From: Halosimplex pelagicum
GTDB taxonomy: Archaea; Halobacteriota; Halobacteria; Halobacteriales; Haloarculaceae
DNA length: 64,000 nucleotides
Direction: 5' to 3'
Assembly (NCBI RefSeq): GCF_013415905.1
Contig: NZ_CP058909.1
Span: forward strand, 4,402,001-4,466,000
The position numbers were made by a program, and so were the translations under genes. The notes beneath the pieces are model-generated. The model did not search any database. It was not told the DNA's origin and saw nothing but the letters and a program-made list of their open reading frames with translations. Positions 12,379 through 21,903 of this stretch are shown piece after piece (within the stretch, counting starts at the first letter, position 1; each line of letters opens with the position of its first letter).

Positions 12379-14661
12379 ATGAGCGGCGAAGAGTTCATCG
12401 ACGAGGCCGACCGCTCGCTCGACCGCACCTACGAGGAGCCCCGCAGCCTTGCCGAGTACGTCGACCTGGTGTTCGAGCGACCGGCCCTGGCCGCCCACGC
12501 CTCGAAGTACCTCCTCAGCGCCATCGAGGCCGCCGGCACCCGCACCGTGATCGAGGAGGGCGACCGGAAGGAGCGCTACCGCTTCTTCGACGACCCGCAC
12601 AACGACGGCGAGCACGCCATCCTCGGCAACACCGAGGTGCTCAACGCCTTCGTCGACGACCTGCGCTCGATCGCCGCCGGCCGCGGGAAAGACGAGAAGA
12701 TCGTCTGGCTCGATGGCCCCACCGCCACGGGCAAGTCCGAGCTCAAGCGCTGTCTCATCAACGGCCTCCGGGAGTACTCGAAGACCGACGAGGGACGGCG
12801 CTACACCGTCGAGTGGAACGTCGCCGGCGCGAGCGGCGACTCGGCGGGGCTGACCTACGCCGACGAGCCCGTCGCCGACGAGGACGACTGGTACGAGAGT
12901 CCGGTCCAGTCCCATCCCCTCTCGGTGTTCCCCCAGGACGTGCGCGAGGATCTGGTCGCCGAGTTGAACGAGAGCCTCGACGACCACATCCCGGTCCGCG
13001 CCGAGAGCGAACTCGACCCGTTCTGCCGGGAGGCCTACGACTATCTGGAGGAGCACTACCGCCGCCAGGGCGTCGAGGAGCTGTTCTCCGCCATCACCGA
13101 CCCCCAGCACCTCCGCGTCAAGAACTACGTCGTCGACGTGGGCCGGGGAATCGGCGTCCTCCACTCCGAGGACGAGGGCCCGCCCAAGGAACGCCTCGTG
13201 GGGTCGTGGATGCGCGGGATGCTCCAGGAACTGGATTCCCGCGGCCGGAAGAACCCGCAGGCGTTCTCCTACGACGGCGTGCTCTCGCAGGGCAACGGCC
13301 TGCTGACCGTCGTCGAGGACGCCGCCCAGCACGCCGACCTGCTGCAGAAACTGCTGAACGTCCCCGACGAGAAGTCGGTGAAGTTGGACAAGGGCATCGG
13401 GATGGACATCGACACCCAGATGGTCATCATCTCCAATCCCGACCTCGAAGCCCAGCTCAACCAGCACGCCGACCGCGAGGGCCAGGACCCGCTGAAGGCG
13501 CTGAAGCGGCGCCTGGACAAACACGAGTTCACCTACCTCACCAACCTCTCGCTGGAGACCGAACTGCTGCGTCGGGAGCTGACCGACGAGACGGAGGTCT
13601 GGGACGCCGACTCGTGGGGCGAGCTGGAGGAGTGGATCCAGGAACCGCTGACCGTGCGCGTGCGCGACGAGAACGACGAGGTCAACGCGAAGGAGCTCGC
13701 CCCGCACGCGCTGGAGGCCGCGGCGCTGTACGCGGTCGTCACCAGGCTCGACGTGAGCGACGTGCCGGGCGGTCACGACCTGGTGGACAAGGCCCTGCTG
13801 TTCGACCGCGGCTACCTCCAGGAGGGCGACGAGCGCGTCGACGCCGACGAGTTCGAGTTCACCGACCAGGGGACCGACGGCGACCACGGCATCCCGGTCA
13901 CGTACACGCGCGACGAGATCGCCGACCTGTTCCACCGCGAGCAGGACCGCCACCACGCCGATCTGCCGGTCGAGCACGTCGTCATGCCCCGCGACATCCT
14001 CAACGCGATGGCCGAGGACCTCTCGACGGCGCCCGTCTTCTCGAACGCCGAGGCGGCGGACTTCGAGGAGCGCGTGGTGCCCGTGAAGAACCACGTCTTC
14101 GGCGAGCAGGAGTCGGACGTGCTCGACGCGATGATGCGCGACAAGCGGGTCGACGAGGAGACCGTCGAGGAGTACATCGAGCACGTCTACGCGTGGTCGA
14201 CCGACGAGCAGATCGAGAACGACCGCGGCGAGTACGTCGACCCCGACCCGCTGAAGATGAAGGTGTTCGAGATCGAACATCTCGGCCGGTTCGACGACGA
14301 GGACTACGCGGGCAACCGCCCCGGCGACGCCGTCGAGGCGTTCCGCGAGGATAAGATCATCACCGCCTTGAACCGCCACGCCTGGCAGCGTCGGGACGAG
14401 GAGTTCAGGGTCGAGGACGTCTCCCCCAAGGAGATCCCAGTCATCCAGACCGTCCTCGGGAGCCACTCGTGGGACGACGTGAAACGCACCTACGAGGACT
14501 TCGACCCCCGGCAGTGGGACGAGCCGCCGAGCGGCACCGAGACGGCCGACCTGAAGGAGAAAACGGTCGCGAACATGCAGGAGATGTACGACTACAGCGA
14601 GGCGTCGGCCGAGCTGACCAGTCGCCACGTCATGAGCCAGGTGAGTTACAAATGGGACTGA
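12379..14661 (+). CDS. prkA: PrkA-type serine protein kinase 2
   Basis: A 760-residue paralogue of the preceding gene, with an AAA+ core and PrkA domain. Walker A is GPTATGKS at residues 113-120, preceded by a PHNDGEHAILGNTEVL segment that parallels PLNDGENTFYGRIVHE in the first kinase. A conserved QGNGLLTVVEDAAQHADLL stretch matches the NRGIFSGEELL region. Sequence identity between the two copies is low overall, so the duplication is old. It begins one base after the stop of the first kinase. The two may form a hetero-oligomer; that is inference from the pairing. Confidence 0.88.
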   Translation: MSGEEFIDEADRSLDRTYEEPRSLAEYVDLVFERPALAAHASKYLLSAIEAAGTRTVIEEGDRKERYRFFDDPHNDGEHAILGNTEVLNAFVDDLRSIAAGRGKDEKIVWLDGPTATGKSELKRCLINGLREYSKTDEGRRYTVEWNVAGASGDSAGLTYADEPVADEDDWYESPVQSHPLSVFPQDVREDLVAELNESLDDHIPVRAESELDPFCREAYDYLEEHYRRQGVEELFSAITDPQHLRVKNYVVDVGRGIGVLHSEDEGPPKERLVGSWMRGMLQELDSRGRKNPQAFSYDGVLSQGNGLLTVVEDAAQHADLLQKLLNVPDEKSVKLDKGIGMDIDTQMVIISNPDLEAQLNQHADREGQDPLKALKRRLDKHEFTYLTNLSLETELLRRELTDETEVWDADSWGELEEWIQEPLTVRVRDENDEVNAKELAPHALEAAALYAVVTRLDVSDVPGGHDLVDKALLFDRGYLQEGDERVDADEFEFTDQGTDGDHGIPVTYTRDEIADLFHREQDRHHADLPVEHVVMPRDILNAMAEDLSTAPVFSNAEAADFEERVVPVKNHVFGEQESDVLDAMMRDKRVDEETVEEYIEHVYAWSTDEQIENDRGEYVDPDPLKMKVFEIEHLGRFDDEDYAGNRPGDAVEAFREDKIITALNRHAWQRRDEEFRVEDVSPKEIPVIQTVLGSHSWDDVKRTYEDFDPRQWDEPPSGTETADLKEKTVANMQEMYDYSEASAELTSRHVMSQVSYKWD

Positions 14662-14695
14662 TAGCCAGTGAACCGAGACCCGAGGTGAGCGACGG

Positions 14696-16006
14696 ATGGG
14701 ACTGAGAGACGACCTCGAACGCTACCGCGAGGTCGGCGAGGACCGCCGACAGGACCTCTCGGAGTTCATCCAGTACGGCGACCTCGGCCAGAGCCGCCCC
14801 GACTCCGTGCGAGTGCCGATCAAGATCGTCGACCTCCCGGAGTTCGCCTACGACCAGCGCGACCAGGGCGGGGTCGGCCAGGGCGACGCCGAGGAGGGCG
14901 ACCCCGTCGACGCCGAGCCCCAGCCGGGCGACGACGGCGACGACGACGGCGACCCCGGCGAGGAGGGCGGCGAGCACGAGTACTACGAGATGGACCCCGA
15001 GGAGTTCGCCCAGGAACTGGACGAACAGCTCGGGCTCGACCTCGAACCGAAGGGCAAGAAGGTGATCGAGGAGACCGAGGGCGACTTCACGGACATCACC
15101 CGCTCCGGTCCCACCTCGACGCTGGACTTCGAGCGGCTGTTCAAGCAGGGCCTCAAGCGCAAGCTCGCGATGGACTTCGACCGCGAGTTCGTCCGCGAGG
15201 CGCTGAAGATCGACGGGTGGGGCCCCGCGAAGGTGTTCGAGTGGGCCCGCGGCGAGAACATGCCCGTCTCCCGGGCGTGGATCGACGAGGCCTACGACGA
15301 GATCCCGAGCGGCGAGCGGACGACCTGGGAGAGCTTCGAGGAGATGGCGGCCGAGACCGACCGGGTCGACACCGCCCAGCGCATCCGTCGGGAGGGCATC
15401 GACGAGGTGCCGTTCCGCCGGGAGGACGAGCGCTACCGCTACCCCGAGATCGTCGAGGAACGGGAGAAGAACGTCGTCGTCGTCAACATCCGCGACGTGT
15501 CCGGTTCGATGCGCCAGAAGAAACGCGAACTCGTCGAGCGGACGTTCACGCCGCTGGACTGGTACCTCCAGGGCAAGTACGACAACGCCGAGTTCGTCTA
15601 CATCGCCCACGACGCCGACGCCTGGGAGGTCGAGCGCGACGAGTTCTTCGGCATCCGTTCGGGCGGCGGCACGCGCATCTCCAGCGCCTACGAGTTGGCC
15701 GCGGAGCTGCTGGAGGAGTACCCCTGGAGCGAGTGGAACCGCTACGTGTTCGCGGCGGGTGACTCCGAGAACTCCAGCAACGACACCGAGGAGCACGTCG
15801 TCCCGCTGATGGAGCAGATCCCGGCGAACCTCCACGCCTACGTGGAGACCCAGCCCAGCGGGAACGCGATCAACGCGACCCACGCCGAGGAGGTCGAGCG
15901 GAACTTCCGCGACGCCGACGACGTGGCCGTCGCCTACGTCTCCGGACCGAACGACGTGGTCGACGCCATCTACGACATCCTCAGCACGGAGGACGAATCA
16001 CAATGA
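14696..16006 (+). CDS. yeaH: YeaH/YhbH family protein (DUF444)
   Basis: The 436-residue protein matches the DUF444/YeaH family. It has an N-terminal helix region, a very acidic low-complexity linker (about residues 58-96, rich in Asp, Gly and Glu) and a von Willebrand A-like domain. The MIDAS motif is RDVSGSM (266-272), a D-x-S-x-S signature with Thr and Asp residues supplied later ([11 protein letters not shown]). In bacteria the yeaG-yeaH pair is induced by starvation and stress. It sits 34 bases after the second kinase gene and 25 bases before the SpoVR gene, keeping the bacterial gene order yeaG-yeaH-ycgB. Confidence 0.92.
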   Translation: MGLRDDLERYREVGEDRRQDLSEFIQYGDLGQSRPDSVRVPIKIVDLPEFAYDQRDQGGVGQGDAEEGDPVDAEPQPGDDGDDDGDPGEEGGEHEYYEMDPEEFAQELDEQLGLDLEPKGKKVIEETEGDFTDITRSGPTSTLDFERLFKQGLKRKLAMDFDREFVREALKIDGWGPAKVFEWARGENMPVSRAWIDEAYDEIPSGERTTWESFEEMAAETDRVDTAQRIRREGIDEVPFRREDERYRYPEIVEEREKNVVVVNIRDVSGSMRQKKRELVERTFTPLDWYLQGKYDNAEFVYIAHDADAWEVERDEFFGIRSGGGTRISSAYELAAELLEEYPWSEWNRYVFAAGDSENSSNDTEEHVVPLMEQIPANLHAYVETQPSGNAINATHAEEVERNFRDADDVAVAYVSGPNDVVDAIYDILSTEDESQ

Positions 16007-16031
16007 AGCGCCCGACCACGGAGGACCGCCC

Positions 16032-18032
16032 ATGAGCCGCCCGACGAACGACCGGATCGAGGCCCAGCGCATCGCCGCCGACCTGGAGGAGCCCGTCGAC
16101 GAGGCGGGCAACCTCGCCCGCAAGTTCGGGCTGGACCCCTACGACGTGAACTACTGGATCGTCGACTACGACGAGATGAACGAGCTCATCGCCTACGGCG
16201 GGTTCCAGCAACGGTACCCCCACTGGCGGTGGGGCATGCAGTACGACCGCCAGCAGAAACAGGGGCAGTTCCTCGGCGGCAAGGCCTTCGAGATCGTCAA
16301 CAACGACGACCCCTCCCACGCCTTCCTCCAGGAGTCGAACACCCTGGCCGACCAGAAGGCCGTGATCACCCACGTCGAGGCCCACGCCGACTTCTTCGCG
16401 AACAACGAGTGGTTCGGCATGTTCGCCGACAACCCCAACGCGGCGGCGATGCTGGCCCGCCACGCCGACGCTATCGAGGGGTTCATGACCGACCCCGAGA
16501 TCGACCGCGGCGAGGTCGAGAAGTGGATCGACCACGTGCTCACGCTGGAGGACAACATCGACCAGCACGTCCCCTACGAGCCCATCGACACCCGGATCGA
16601 CCTCATCGACGAGCGCGACACCGCCGACGTCGCCGAGCAGTTAGAGGAGCTCGACCTGTCCGACGAGGTGAAGGGCCAAGTCTTCAGCGAGGAGTGGCTC
16701 GAAGCCCAGAGCGACGACGAGGAGGGCGCCACGTTCCCCGCCGAGCCCGAGAAGGACGTGCTGGGGTTCCTCCGCAAGCACGGCATGCAGTACGACGAGG
16801 ACGCCTCCAGGGCCGACGAGATGGAGGACTGGCAGAAGGAGACCCTGGAGATGCTCCGGCGGGAGGCGTACTACTTCGCCCCACAGAAGATGACGAAGGT
16901 CATGAACGAGGGGTGGGCCGCCTACTGGGAGTCGGCGATGATGACCGGCGAGAACTTCGCCGGCGACGACGAGTTCGTCCTCTACGCCGACCACATGGCC
17001 AAGGTCCTCGGCTCGTCGGGGCTCAACCCCTACAAGCTCGGCCTGGAGATCTGGGGGTACGTCGAGAACACAACCAATCGCCGCGAAGTCGTCGAGCGCC
17101 TGCTCCGCGTCGACGGAGTCACCTGGCGCAACTTCCACGACACCGTCGACTTCGAGCGAGTGCTCGACCTGGTCGAACCCGACCCCGAAGTCGCCTCCGT
17201 CGTCGAACACCTCGACGACCTCGACCCCGAGGACCCGCGCGTCGACGCCGACGCCCTTGAAGCCGCACGAGCGGGCGAGATCGACGCCGAGACCTACCCC
17301 TGGAAGGCGCTGACCTACGAGGGGCTGGCCGAGCGCCACTACTCGCTGACCAAGCCCCAGAACCGCGGGTTCGTCTCGCGGGTCAGCCAGGAGGAGCTCG
17401 AACGCGTCTCGCGGTACATGTTCGACGACTCGCGGTACGGCTCCGTCGAGGAGGCGCTCGCGGACATCGACTACGCCCGCGGCTGGGACCGCATGCGGGA
17501 GATCCGCGAGAGCCACAACGACGTGACGTTCCTCGACGAGTTCCTCACCCAGGAGTTCGTCGACGAGAACGAGTACTTCACCTACGAGTACACCCAGTCG
17601 ACCGGCGACTACCGGGTCACATCGACGGACTACACCGACGTGAAGAAGAAGCTAATGTTGCAGTTCACCAACTTCGGCAAGCCCACCGTCGTCGTCGAGG
17701 ACGGCAACTACAACAACCGCAACGAACTCCTGCTCGCCCACCAGTACAACGGCGTCGTCCTCGACATCGGCCAGGCCAAGGACACGCTGAAGCGCGTGTT
17801 CGAACTCTGGGGCCGGCCCGTCAACCTCAAGACCATCGTCAAGGAGTTCGACGAACACGACGTGGAAGTCGCCAAGCGCCGGGACCGCGAGCCCGAACCC
17901 GAGGAGGTTGGACGGCTGATCCGCTACGACGGCGACGAGGTCACCGTCGAGGAACTGCCGTGGGACGCCGTCGAACACCTCGCCGCCGACGATATCGACT
18001 ACGACACCAAGCCCGAGGAGTGGCTGGCCTGA
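16032..18032 (+). CDS. SpoVR family protein
   Basis: This 666-residue protein is a SpoVR/YcgB homologue. The N-terminal part contains the family signature with NYWIVDYDEMNELIAYGGFQ, PHWRWGMQY and NTLADQKAVITHVEAHADFF, in which several conserved His and Glu residues are present. A middle segment YYFAPQKMTKVMNEGWAAYW is equally typical. Bacillus SpoVR is involved in spore cortex formation, but homologues are widespread in non-sporulating bacteria and haloarchaea, next to prkA and yeaH. It is longer than E. coli YcgB (about 510 residues), with an added C-terminal region. Last gene of the four-gene operon. Confidence 0.92.
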   Translation: MSRPTNDRIEAQRIAADLEEPVDEAGNLARKFGLDPYDVNYWIVDYDEMNELIAYGGFQQRYPHWRWGMQYDRQQKQGQFLGGKAFEIVNNDDPSHAFLQESNTLADQKAVITHVEAHADFFANNEWFGMFADNPNAAAMLARHADAIEGFMTDPEIDRGEVEKWIDHVLTLEDNIDQHVPYEPIDTRIDLIDERDTADVAEQLEELDLSDEVKGQVFSEEWLEAQSDDEEGATFPAEPEKDVLGFLRKHGMQYDEDASRADEMEDWQKETLEMLRREAYYFAPQKMTKVMNEGWAAYWESAMMTGENFAGDDEFVLYADHMAKVLGSSGLNPYKLGLEIWGYVENTTNRREVVERLLRVDGVTWRNFHDTVDFERVLDLVEPDPEVASVVEHLDDLDPEDPRVDADALEAARAGEIDAETYPWKALTYEGLAERHYSLTKPQNRGFVSRVSQEELERVSRYMFDDSRYGSVEEALADIDYARGWDRMREIRESHNDVTFLDEFLTQEFVDENEYFTYEYTQSTGDYRVTSTDYTDVKKKLMLQFTNFGKPTVVVEDGNYNNRNELLLAHQYNGVVLDIGQAKDTLKRVFELWGRPVNLKTIVKEFDEHDVEVAKRRDREPEPEEVGRLIRYDGDEVTVEELPWDAVEHLAADDIDYDTKPEEWLA

Positions 18033-18059
18033 CGGTCGTCTCGCTGGACCTGTCTCCCG

Positions 18060-18064
18060 TTTTT
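18060..18064 (+). terminator. T-tract after the PrkA-SpoVR operon
   Basis: A five-T run follows CCCG some 27 bases after the SpoVR stop codon. Archaeal termination commonly uses such T-tracts without a hairpin. It is the only T-run before the next promoter. Confidence 0.4.
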
Positions 18065-18130
18065 AACATCTGCCAAGTGTTTCTGAGACTGTTATAATCG
18101 CCGTATTCAGGCCGTGAGAAAGCCGCTAGG

Positions 18131-18137
18131 CTTTTAT
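18131..18137 (+). promoter_or_regulatory. TATA box of the TasA-like locus
   Basis: CTTTTAT lies about 90 bases before the ATG at 18226, in a locally A/T-rich patch. The predicted start near 18160 gives a leader of about 60 bases. It is the only strong A/T box before the locus. Confidence 0.4.
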
Positions 18138-18225
18138 CGGTAAAGGAGTAGTAGCATGATACAGACCAGATAGTCAGGGGTGGGCCGGGCGCGGCGTGCG
18201 TCCGAGTCCCTGACGGGTGGTTCAC

Positions 18226-18867
18226 ATGACAGACGAAGACACGAACACGATCGAACTCAATCGACGGCGCGTTCTGGGTGGTATAGTGACAATCGGCGGC
18301 GCTGCGGCGGCCGCGGGTGCGGGGACGTTTGCGGCGTTCAGTGACTCGGAGTCCAGTGACGGAAACTCCATCACAGCAGGCACACTCGACCTGACGACCG
18401 GTTCCAATTCAACTATCGTCAATGTCAACGATGTCGTTCCAGGCACCGGGCCGATAGCCGAGTCGCTGACGCTCAACAATGACGGGAATATTAGCGGTTC
18501 GCTCGACGTTATCGTTGACAGCGTCACCAGCTCCGAGAACACTGTTCAGGAGCCGGAACTCGATTCCGGAGATGAGGACGCCTCCCAAGAGGGAACCAGC
18601 AACACGACGGGCGAGCTCGCGAATGAATTAACCCTCACGCTCTCTCTCGATGGCACCGAACTATACTCCGGCCTCGCCAGTGGGCTGCAATCAGGCGATC
18701 TGACATCCGGCAATTCGGGCAACGGCGAGAACTACTCTATGACAGCTGATAGCTCCGCAAATTTCGAGATTGAATACTCAGTCGACAGCGATGCGGGCAA
18801 CGAGATTATGAGCGACTCGGTCCAAATTGATCTGACGTTCGAACTGAACCAGAACGATAGTCAGTGA
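18226..18867 (+). CDS. TasA/camelysin-like exported protein 1
   Basis: A 213-residue exported protein. The N-terminus has NRRRVLGGIVTIGGAAAAAG, a twin-Arg-containing hydrophobic signal followed by AAFSDSESSDGNSI, the SipW-dependent type of cleavage region found in TasA and camelysin (M73) proteins. The mature part is a beta-rich, Asn/Ser/Thr-rich domain with TLNNDGNISGSLDVIVDSV and a C-terminal DSVQIDLTFELNQNDSQ. TasA forms extracellular fibres in Bacillus biofilms. The paralogue 59 bases downstream and a SipW-like peptidase after it support the assignment. I use ATG 18226; an in-frame GTG at 18217 is possible. Confidence 0.8.
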   Translation: MTDEDTNTIELNRRRVLGGIVTIGGAAAAAGAGTFAAFSDSESSDGNSITAGTLDLTTGSNSTIVNVNDVVPGTGPIAESLTLNNDGNISGSLDVIVDSVTSSENTVQEPELDSGDEDASQEGTSNTTGELANELTLTLSLDGTELYSGLASGLQSGDLTSGNSGNGENYSMTADSSANFEIEYSVDSDAGNEIMSDSVQIDLTFELNQNDSQ

Positions 18868-18925
18868 CGCATCGGGCGCGGCATCGCTCAACCAGTTTCG
18901 TCGCCGGGAGAATCGTTATCAGTAT

Positions 18926-19537
18926 ATGAATGGAGAGAACGACGGCACCGCCTTCTCACGACGGCGAGTACTAGCCGGGCTGGTGACAACTGGGCTCGCG
19001 AGCGCCGCTGCCGGCGCCGGAACGATGGCCGCCTTTTCCGACACCGAGTCGAGTTCCGGCAACACCGTCCAGGCGGGCACGCTGAACCTCGACATCGACA
19101 GCCCCGGGTCGTTCTCTTTTAACGGAAGTCTCAAGCCGACCGATTCGACAACCGACAGCGTGACGCTCGTCAGCGACGGGACGATCGACGGGTCGCTCGA
19201 CGTAGACGTGAGCTACACCGAAGACGATGGCGATACTGGGAACCAGAATGTCACTGCTCAGGAGATGGCCGAAAATCTGGAGATCACGACGCTGAACTAC
19301 GACGGCGACCGTACCGGCCAGATAGACGGTGGGTCGCCACCGACGCTCGCCGATCTTAACAGCAACGACCAGGGAAGCGGGGAAACGACGGCAAACGATC
19401 TGGTGAACCTCCCCGACCCCGGGAACGGAACGGACTTCACAGTGGGTTTCCGTCTGAAAGACGTGGGAAACGACTTCCAGGGCGACGGGATCGCGATCAC
19501 CTTCGACTTCCACCTCAACCAGAATGACAGTCAGTGA
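18926..19537 (+). CDS. TasA/camelysin-like exported protein 2
   Basis: A 203-residue paralogue of the preceding protein. It has SRRRVLAGLVTTGLASAAAG followed by AAFSDTESSSGNTVQAGTL, so both the signal and the first mature residues match the first copy closely. The C-terminus FDFHLNQNDSQ is nearly the same as FELNQNDSQ in copy 1, which points to tandem duplication. The middle is more diverged. It is expected to be cleaved by the SipW-like peptidase encoded 30 bases downstream and to be secreted as a fibre or surface-layer component. Confidence 0.8.
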   Translation: MNGENDGTAFSRRRVLAGLVTTGLASAAAGAGTMAAFSDTESSSGNTVQAGTLNLDIDSPGSFSFNGSLKPTDSTTDSVTLVSDGTIDGSLDVDVSYTEDDGDTGNQNVTAQEMAENLEITTLNYDGDRTGQIDGGSPPTLADLNSNDQGSGETTANDLVNLPDPGNGTDFTVGFRLKDVGNDFQGDGIAITFDFHLNQNDSQ

Positions 19538-19567
19538 TTCAGCCGCGCCCCACGGGGGTGGCGGTCA

Positions 19568-20134
19568 ATGAGCGGTCGCCTGCCCGCCGCGGAGTCGATC
19601 GACTGGCGACGCCTCGGGAACGGCCTAGGGTTGCTGTTGGTCCTGGCAGTCGTCTTTCTGTTCGTCAGCGTCGCGGTCCCGCAGGTCGTCGGCTCGGACA
19701 ACAGCTACGTGGTCCGCTCGGACAGCATGTCGCCAGCGATCGGCGCGGGGTCGGTCGTCTACGTGAACGACGTGTCCGCGTCGGCGATCTCGACCGACGA
19801 CGTGATCACGTTCCAGCGCGGGTCGGAGCGCGTAACTCACCGCGTCGTGGCGGTCGTCGAAGAGAACGGCGAGCGACGCTTCCGGACGAAAGGCGACGCC
19901 AACGAGGACCCGGACCCCGAGCTGGTTTCGGCGTCCGAAATCGTCGGTCGCGTGAGTTTTCACGTCCCGTACGTCGGCTACGTCGTCACGTTCGCCCAAA
20001 CTGATCTGGGGCTCGGACTGTTGGTGATCGTTCCGGCCGCGCTACTGATCATGATGGAGGTTCGGGACCTGCTCAGAGCGGCGAACGACGGTGACGAGAC
20101 AGTAGACGACGATTCGACGGGTGATCCGCCATGA
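19568..20134 (+). CDS. SipW-like signal peptidase I
   Basis: The 188-residue membrane protein belongs to family S26B (archaeal/ER type, as SipW). An N-terminal membrane segment (about residues 19-40) is followed by VVRSDSMSPAIGAGSVVYV, with the catalytic Ser in SMSP. The THRVV motif follows, with the catalytic His of S26B enzymes instead of the bacterial Lys, then TKGDANEDPDP with the conserved Asp. A C-terminal hydrophobic segment follows. It lies right after two proteins with SipW-type signals and shares four bases (ATGA) with the next exported protein gene. It is therefore very likely the dedicated peptidase of this locus. Confidence 0.9.
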   Translation: MSGRLPAAESIDWRRLGNGLGLLLVLAVVFLFVSVAVPQVVGSDNSYVVRSDSMSPAIGAGSVVYVNDVSASAISTDDVITFQRGSERVTHRVVAVVEENGERRFRTKGDANEDPDPELVSASEIVGRVSFHVPYVGYVVTFAQTDLGLGLLVIVPAALLIMMEVRDLLRAANDGDETVDDDSTGDPP

Positions 20135-21339
20135 ACGGGGACGAACACCTAGAGGAGGCCGAGAGGCCGAGCGGGCACGGAACCGTCTCTCGGCGACAGG
20201 TACTTGCCGGCAGTCTGCTGTTCGTCGGCGGAAGTTCGCAGTTGGTGAACGCGACGACATCGGCGAGGTTCAGTGATACCGAGTCGGCGAGCGGTACCGT
20301 CCGCGTCGGACGGTCACCCACGCTCAACTACCAGATCGTCGACGAAACGAAGAACAACAACGCCGAATATGCCATCTCGTATCAGGTTGAGAACGTTGGT
20401 AACTTCGACCGCATCGAACTCTATCTTGACAACAACCCCGACGGCCAGTACAACACAGATTTGGGCGGGAATGGAGAGTCAGAGTCCTATACGAGAACGA
20501 GTACTGAGGGGACCATCTCGACGCAGAGTTTCGGGGGACACTCAGGGGATACGTTTGAGTTTATTTTCGAGGTGTACGAGGTCGGCGACTCCAGTCCCGT
20601 CATACGGAAGGTAGTTACTGACGAGTCGGGCGACGGGAGCGGCAGTGAAGAAGGCGAGTTCGGCAACGAGAACAGCACTGAGATCGAGTGGATCCTCGTC
20701 ACAGACGATGCGAAGAACAACAACGGAGATTACGCCGTCTACTACGAACTCACGAAACTCCAGAACTTCGGGCAGGTCAGAGTCCGATTCGTCGATAAGG
20801 ACGAGAGTTGGGGAACAGTCACCAAGACGAGCAGGAACACCCCGAACGGACGAGTCGACTACACCGAAGGTGGGACGGGCGGTCACGAGTTCGATATTAT
20901 CGTGGAGGTCCTCAACCAGAACGACATCGTCGTGGACGACGTGACGATCTCGGACATCGCGGACGGAACGGACCCGACGAGCTACGGGAACCCAGCTAGA
21001 ACAGACAGCCCGACGCTTGATTCGTTCACGGTCGCGGACGATATGAAGAACAACAACGCCGACTACACCGTGTCTTACCAGACCTCGAATAGCTCTCGGT
21101 TTGGCGGAGTCGACGTGGTCTTCAGAGACATCACGAAGTCCAAGACAGATACGAGGTCGAACGACTCGCCGAGTGGGACGGTCAGCTTCGAGCAAGGGGG
21201 ACGAGGCGGGAATCAGTTCGAGATCACCGTCGAGGTGTTCGAAACCCGCGAGGGCGTGACGTTCCCCATCGACTCGGGCACGGTGGAGGACACTGCTGAC
21301 GGGGGAGGCCAGCGTTCGTGGCCCCAAGACACGAATTAA
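20131..21339 (+). CDS. Exported protein with three internal repeats
   Basis: A 402-residue exported protein. The N-terminus SRRQVLAGSLLFVGG and SARFSDTESASG parallel the TasA-like signals upstream. After residue 60 there are three related units of about 110 residues, starting near 65, 186 and 296. Each opens with a DxxKNNN(A/G)(E/D)Y motif (residues 71-80, 192-201 and 303-312), continues with a YQV/YEL/YQT strand, and ends with a GG-rich turn and (F/V)EV(Y/L/F). The fold is probably a beta-sandwich repeat; the family is not recognised. Its start overlaps the signal peptidase stop, so it is co-transcribed and probably processed by that enzyme. Confidence 0.75.
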   Translation: MNGDEHLEEAERPSGHGTVSRRQVLAGSLLFVGGSSQLVNATTSARFSDTESASGTVRVGRSPTLNYQIVDETKNNNAEYAISYQVENVGNFDRIELYLDNNPDGQYNTDLGGNGESESYTRTSTEGTISTQSFGGHSGDTFEFIFEVYEVGDSSPVIRKVVTDESGDGSGSEEGEFGNENSTEIEWILVTDDAKNNNGDYAVYYELTKLQNFGQVRVRFVDKDESWGTVTKTSRNTPNGRVDYTEGGTGGHEFDIIVEVLNQNDIVVDDVTISDIADGTDPTSYGNPARTDSPTLDSFTVADDMKNNNADYTVSYQTSNSSRFGGVDVVFRDITKSKTDTRSNDSPSGTVSFEQGGRGGNQFEITVEVFETREGVTFPIDSGTVEDTADGGGQRSWPQDTN

Positions 21340-21522
21340 AAGAGAGTCGGACGGACCTTCCTCCCACCTTACTCTCTGGAACGTGGTAATCCGACTCGAG
21401 TTTGACGAAATAGCGTGCTGAGCGGTTTCTGAGCAGACAAGCAGCTAACCCTCATGCAATTCATTATCAAATATGAATTCGGAGGCTAGTAGTATTTGTA
21501 TCTCCTCGCCATTCTTCCGATA

Positions 21523-21903
21523 ATGGCAACAGCGGACGCGTCCTGGCTCGATTTCGATGGGGGCCTGTCAGACACGTCGCTGTTCGACGAAGTATCGTTT
21601 TCGCGAATTTGGTTACTCGCGGTCGCGACGTACGGCGTCGGTGACGTGGTGACCACCATCGCGCTGGTTTATTTCAGCCCGCTGCACACCGAGGCGAACC
21701 CGGTCATCCGGCAGGCCATCATGGCCTTCGGCGGGGGCGGCTTCCTCGGGCTCAAACTGCTGGTCATCTACGCCTGTATCGGTATCAGCCTCTGGGCTGG
21801 CGTCGGCGACGACGACCGGCTCATGTTCTACGCGCCGCCGGTCCTCCTGGCCGCCGTCGGGCTCTACACCACGGCCCACAACCTCGGGCTCCTCCTTCAC
21901 TGA
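21523..21903 (+). CDS. Small integral membrane protein
   Basis: A 126-residue protein with about three or four membrane segments (WLLAVATYGVGDVVTTIALV, GFLGLKLLVIYACIGISLWA and FYAPPVLLAAVGLYTTAHNL). The GDVVTT and EANP segments resemble small haloarchaeal membrane proteins of the DUF5658 type, but I cannot confirm this. I choose ATG 21523; the frame can be read from a TTG at 21496. An A/T-rich ATTATCAAATATGAATTC stretch lies 50-60 bases upstream as a possible promoter. The 3' end overlaps the convergent gene by seven bases. Confidence 0.65.
   Translation: MATADASWLDFDGGLSDTSLFDEVSFSRIWLLAVATYGVGDVVTTIALVYFSPLHTEANPVIRQAIMAFGGGGFLGLKLLVIYACIGISLWAGVGDDDRLMFYAPPVLLAAVGLYTTAHNLGLLLH

Noticed and set aside
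10258-14628. Long minus-strand frames of 652 and 765 codons opposite the PrkA genes
   Set aside because: They are rich in Val, Leu and Asp from the complementary codon bias of GC-rich DNA, have no family match, and lie opposite clear kinase genes.
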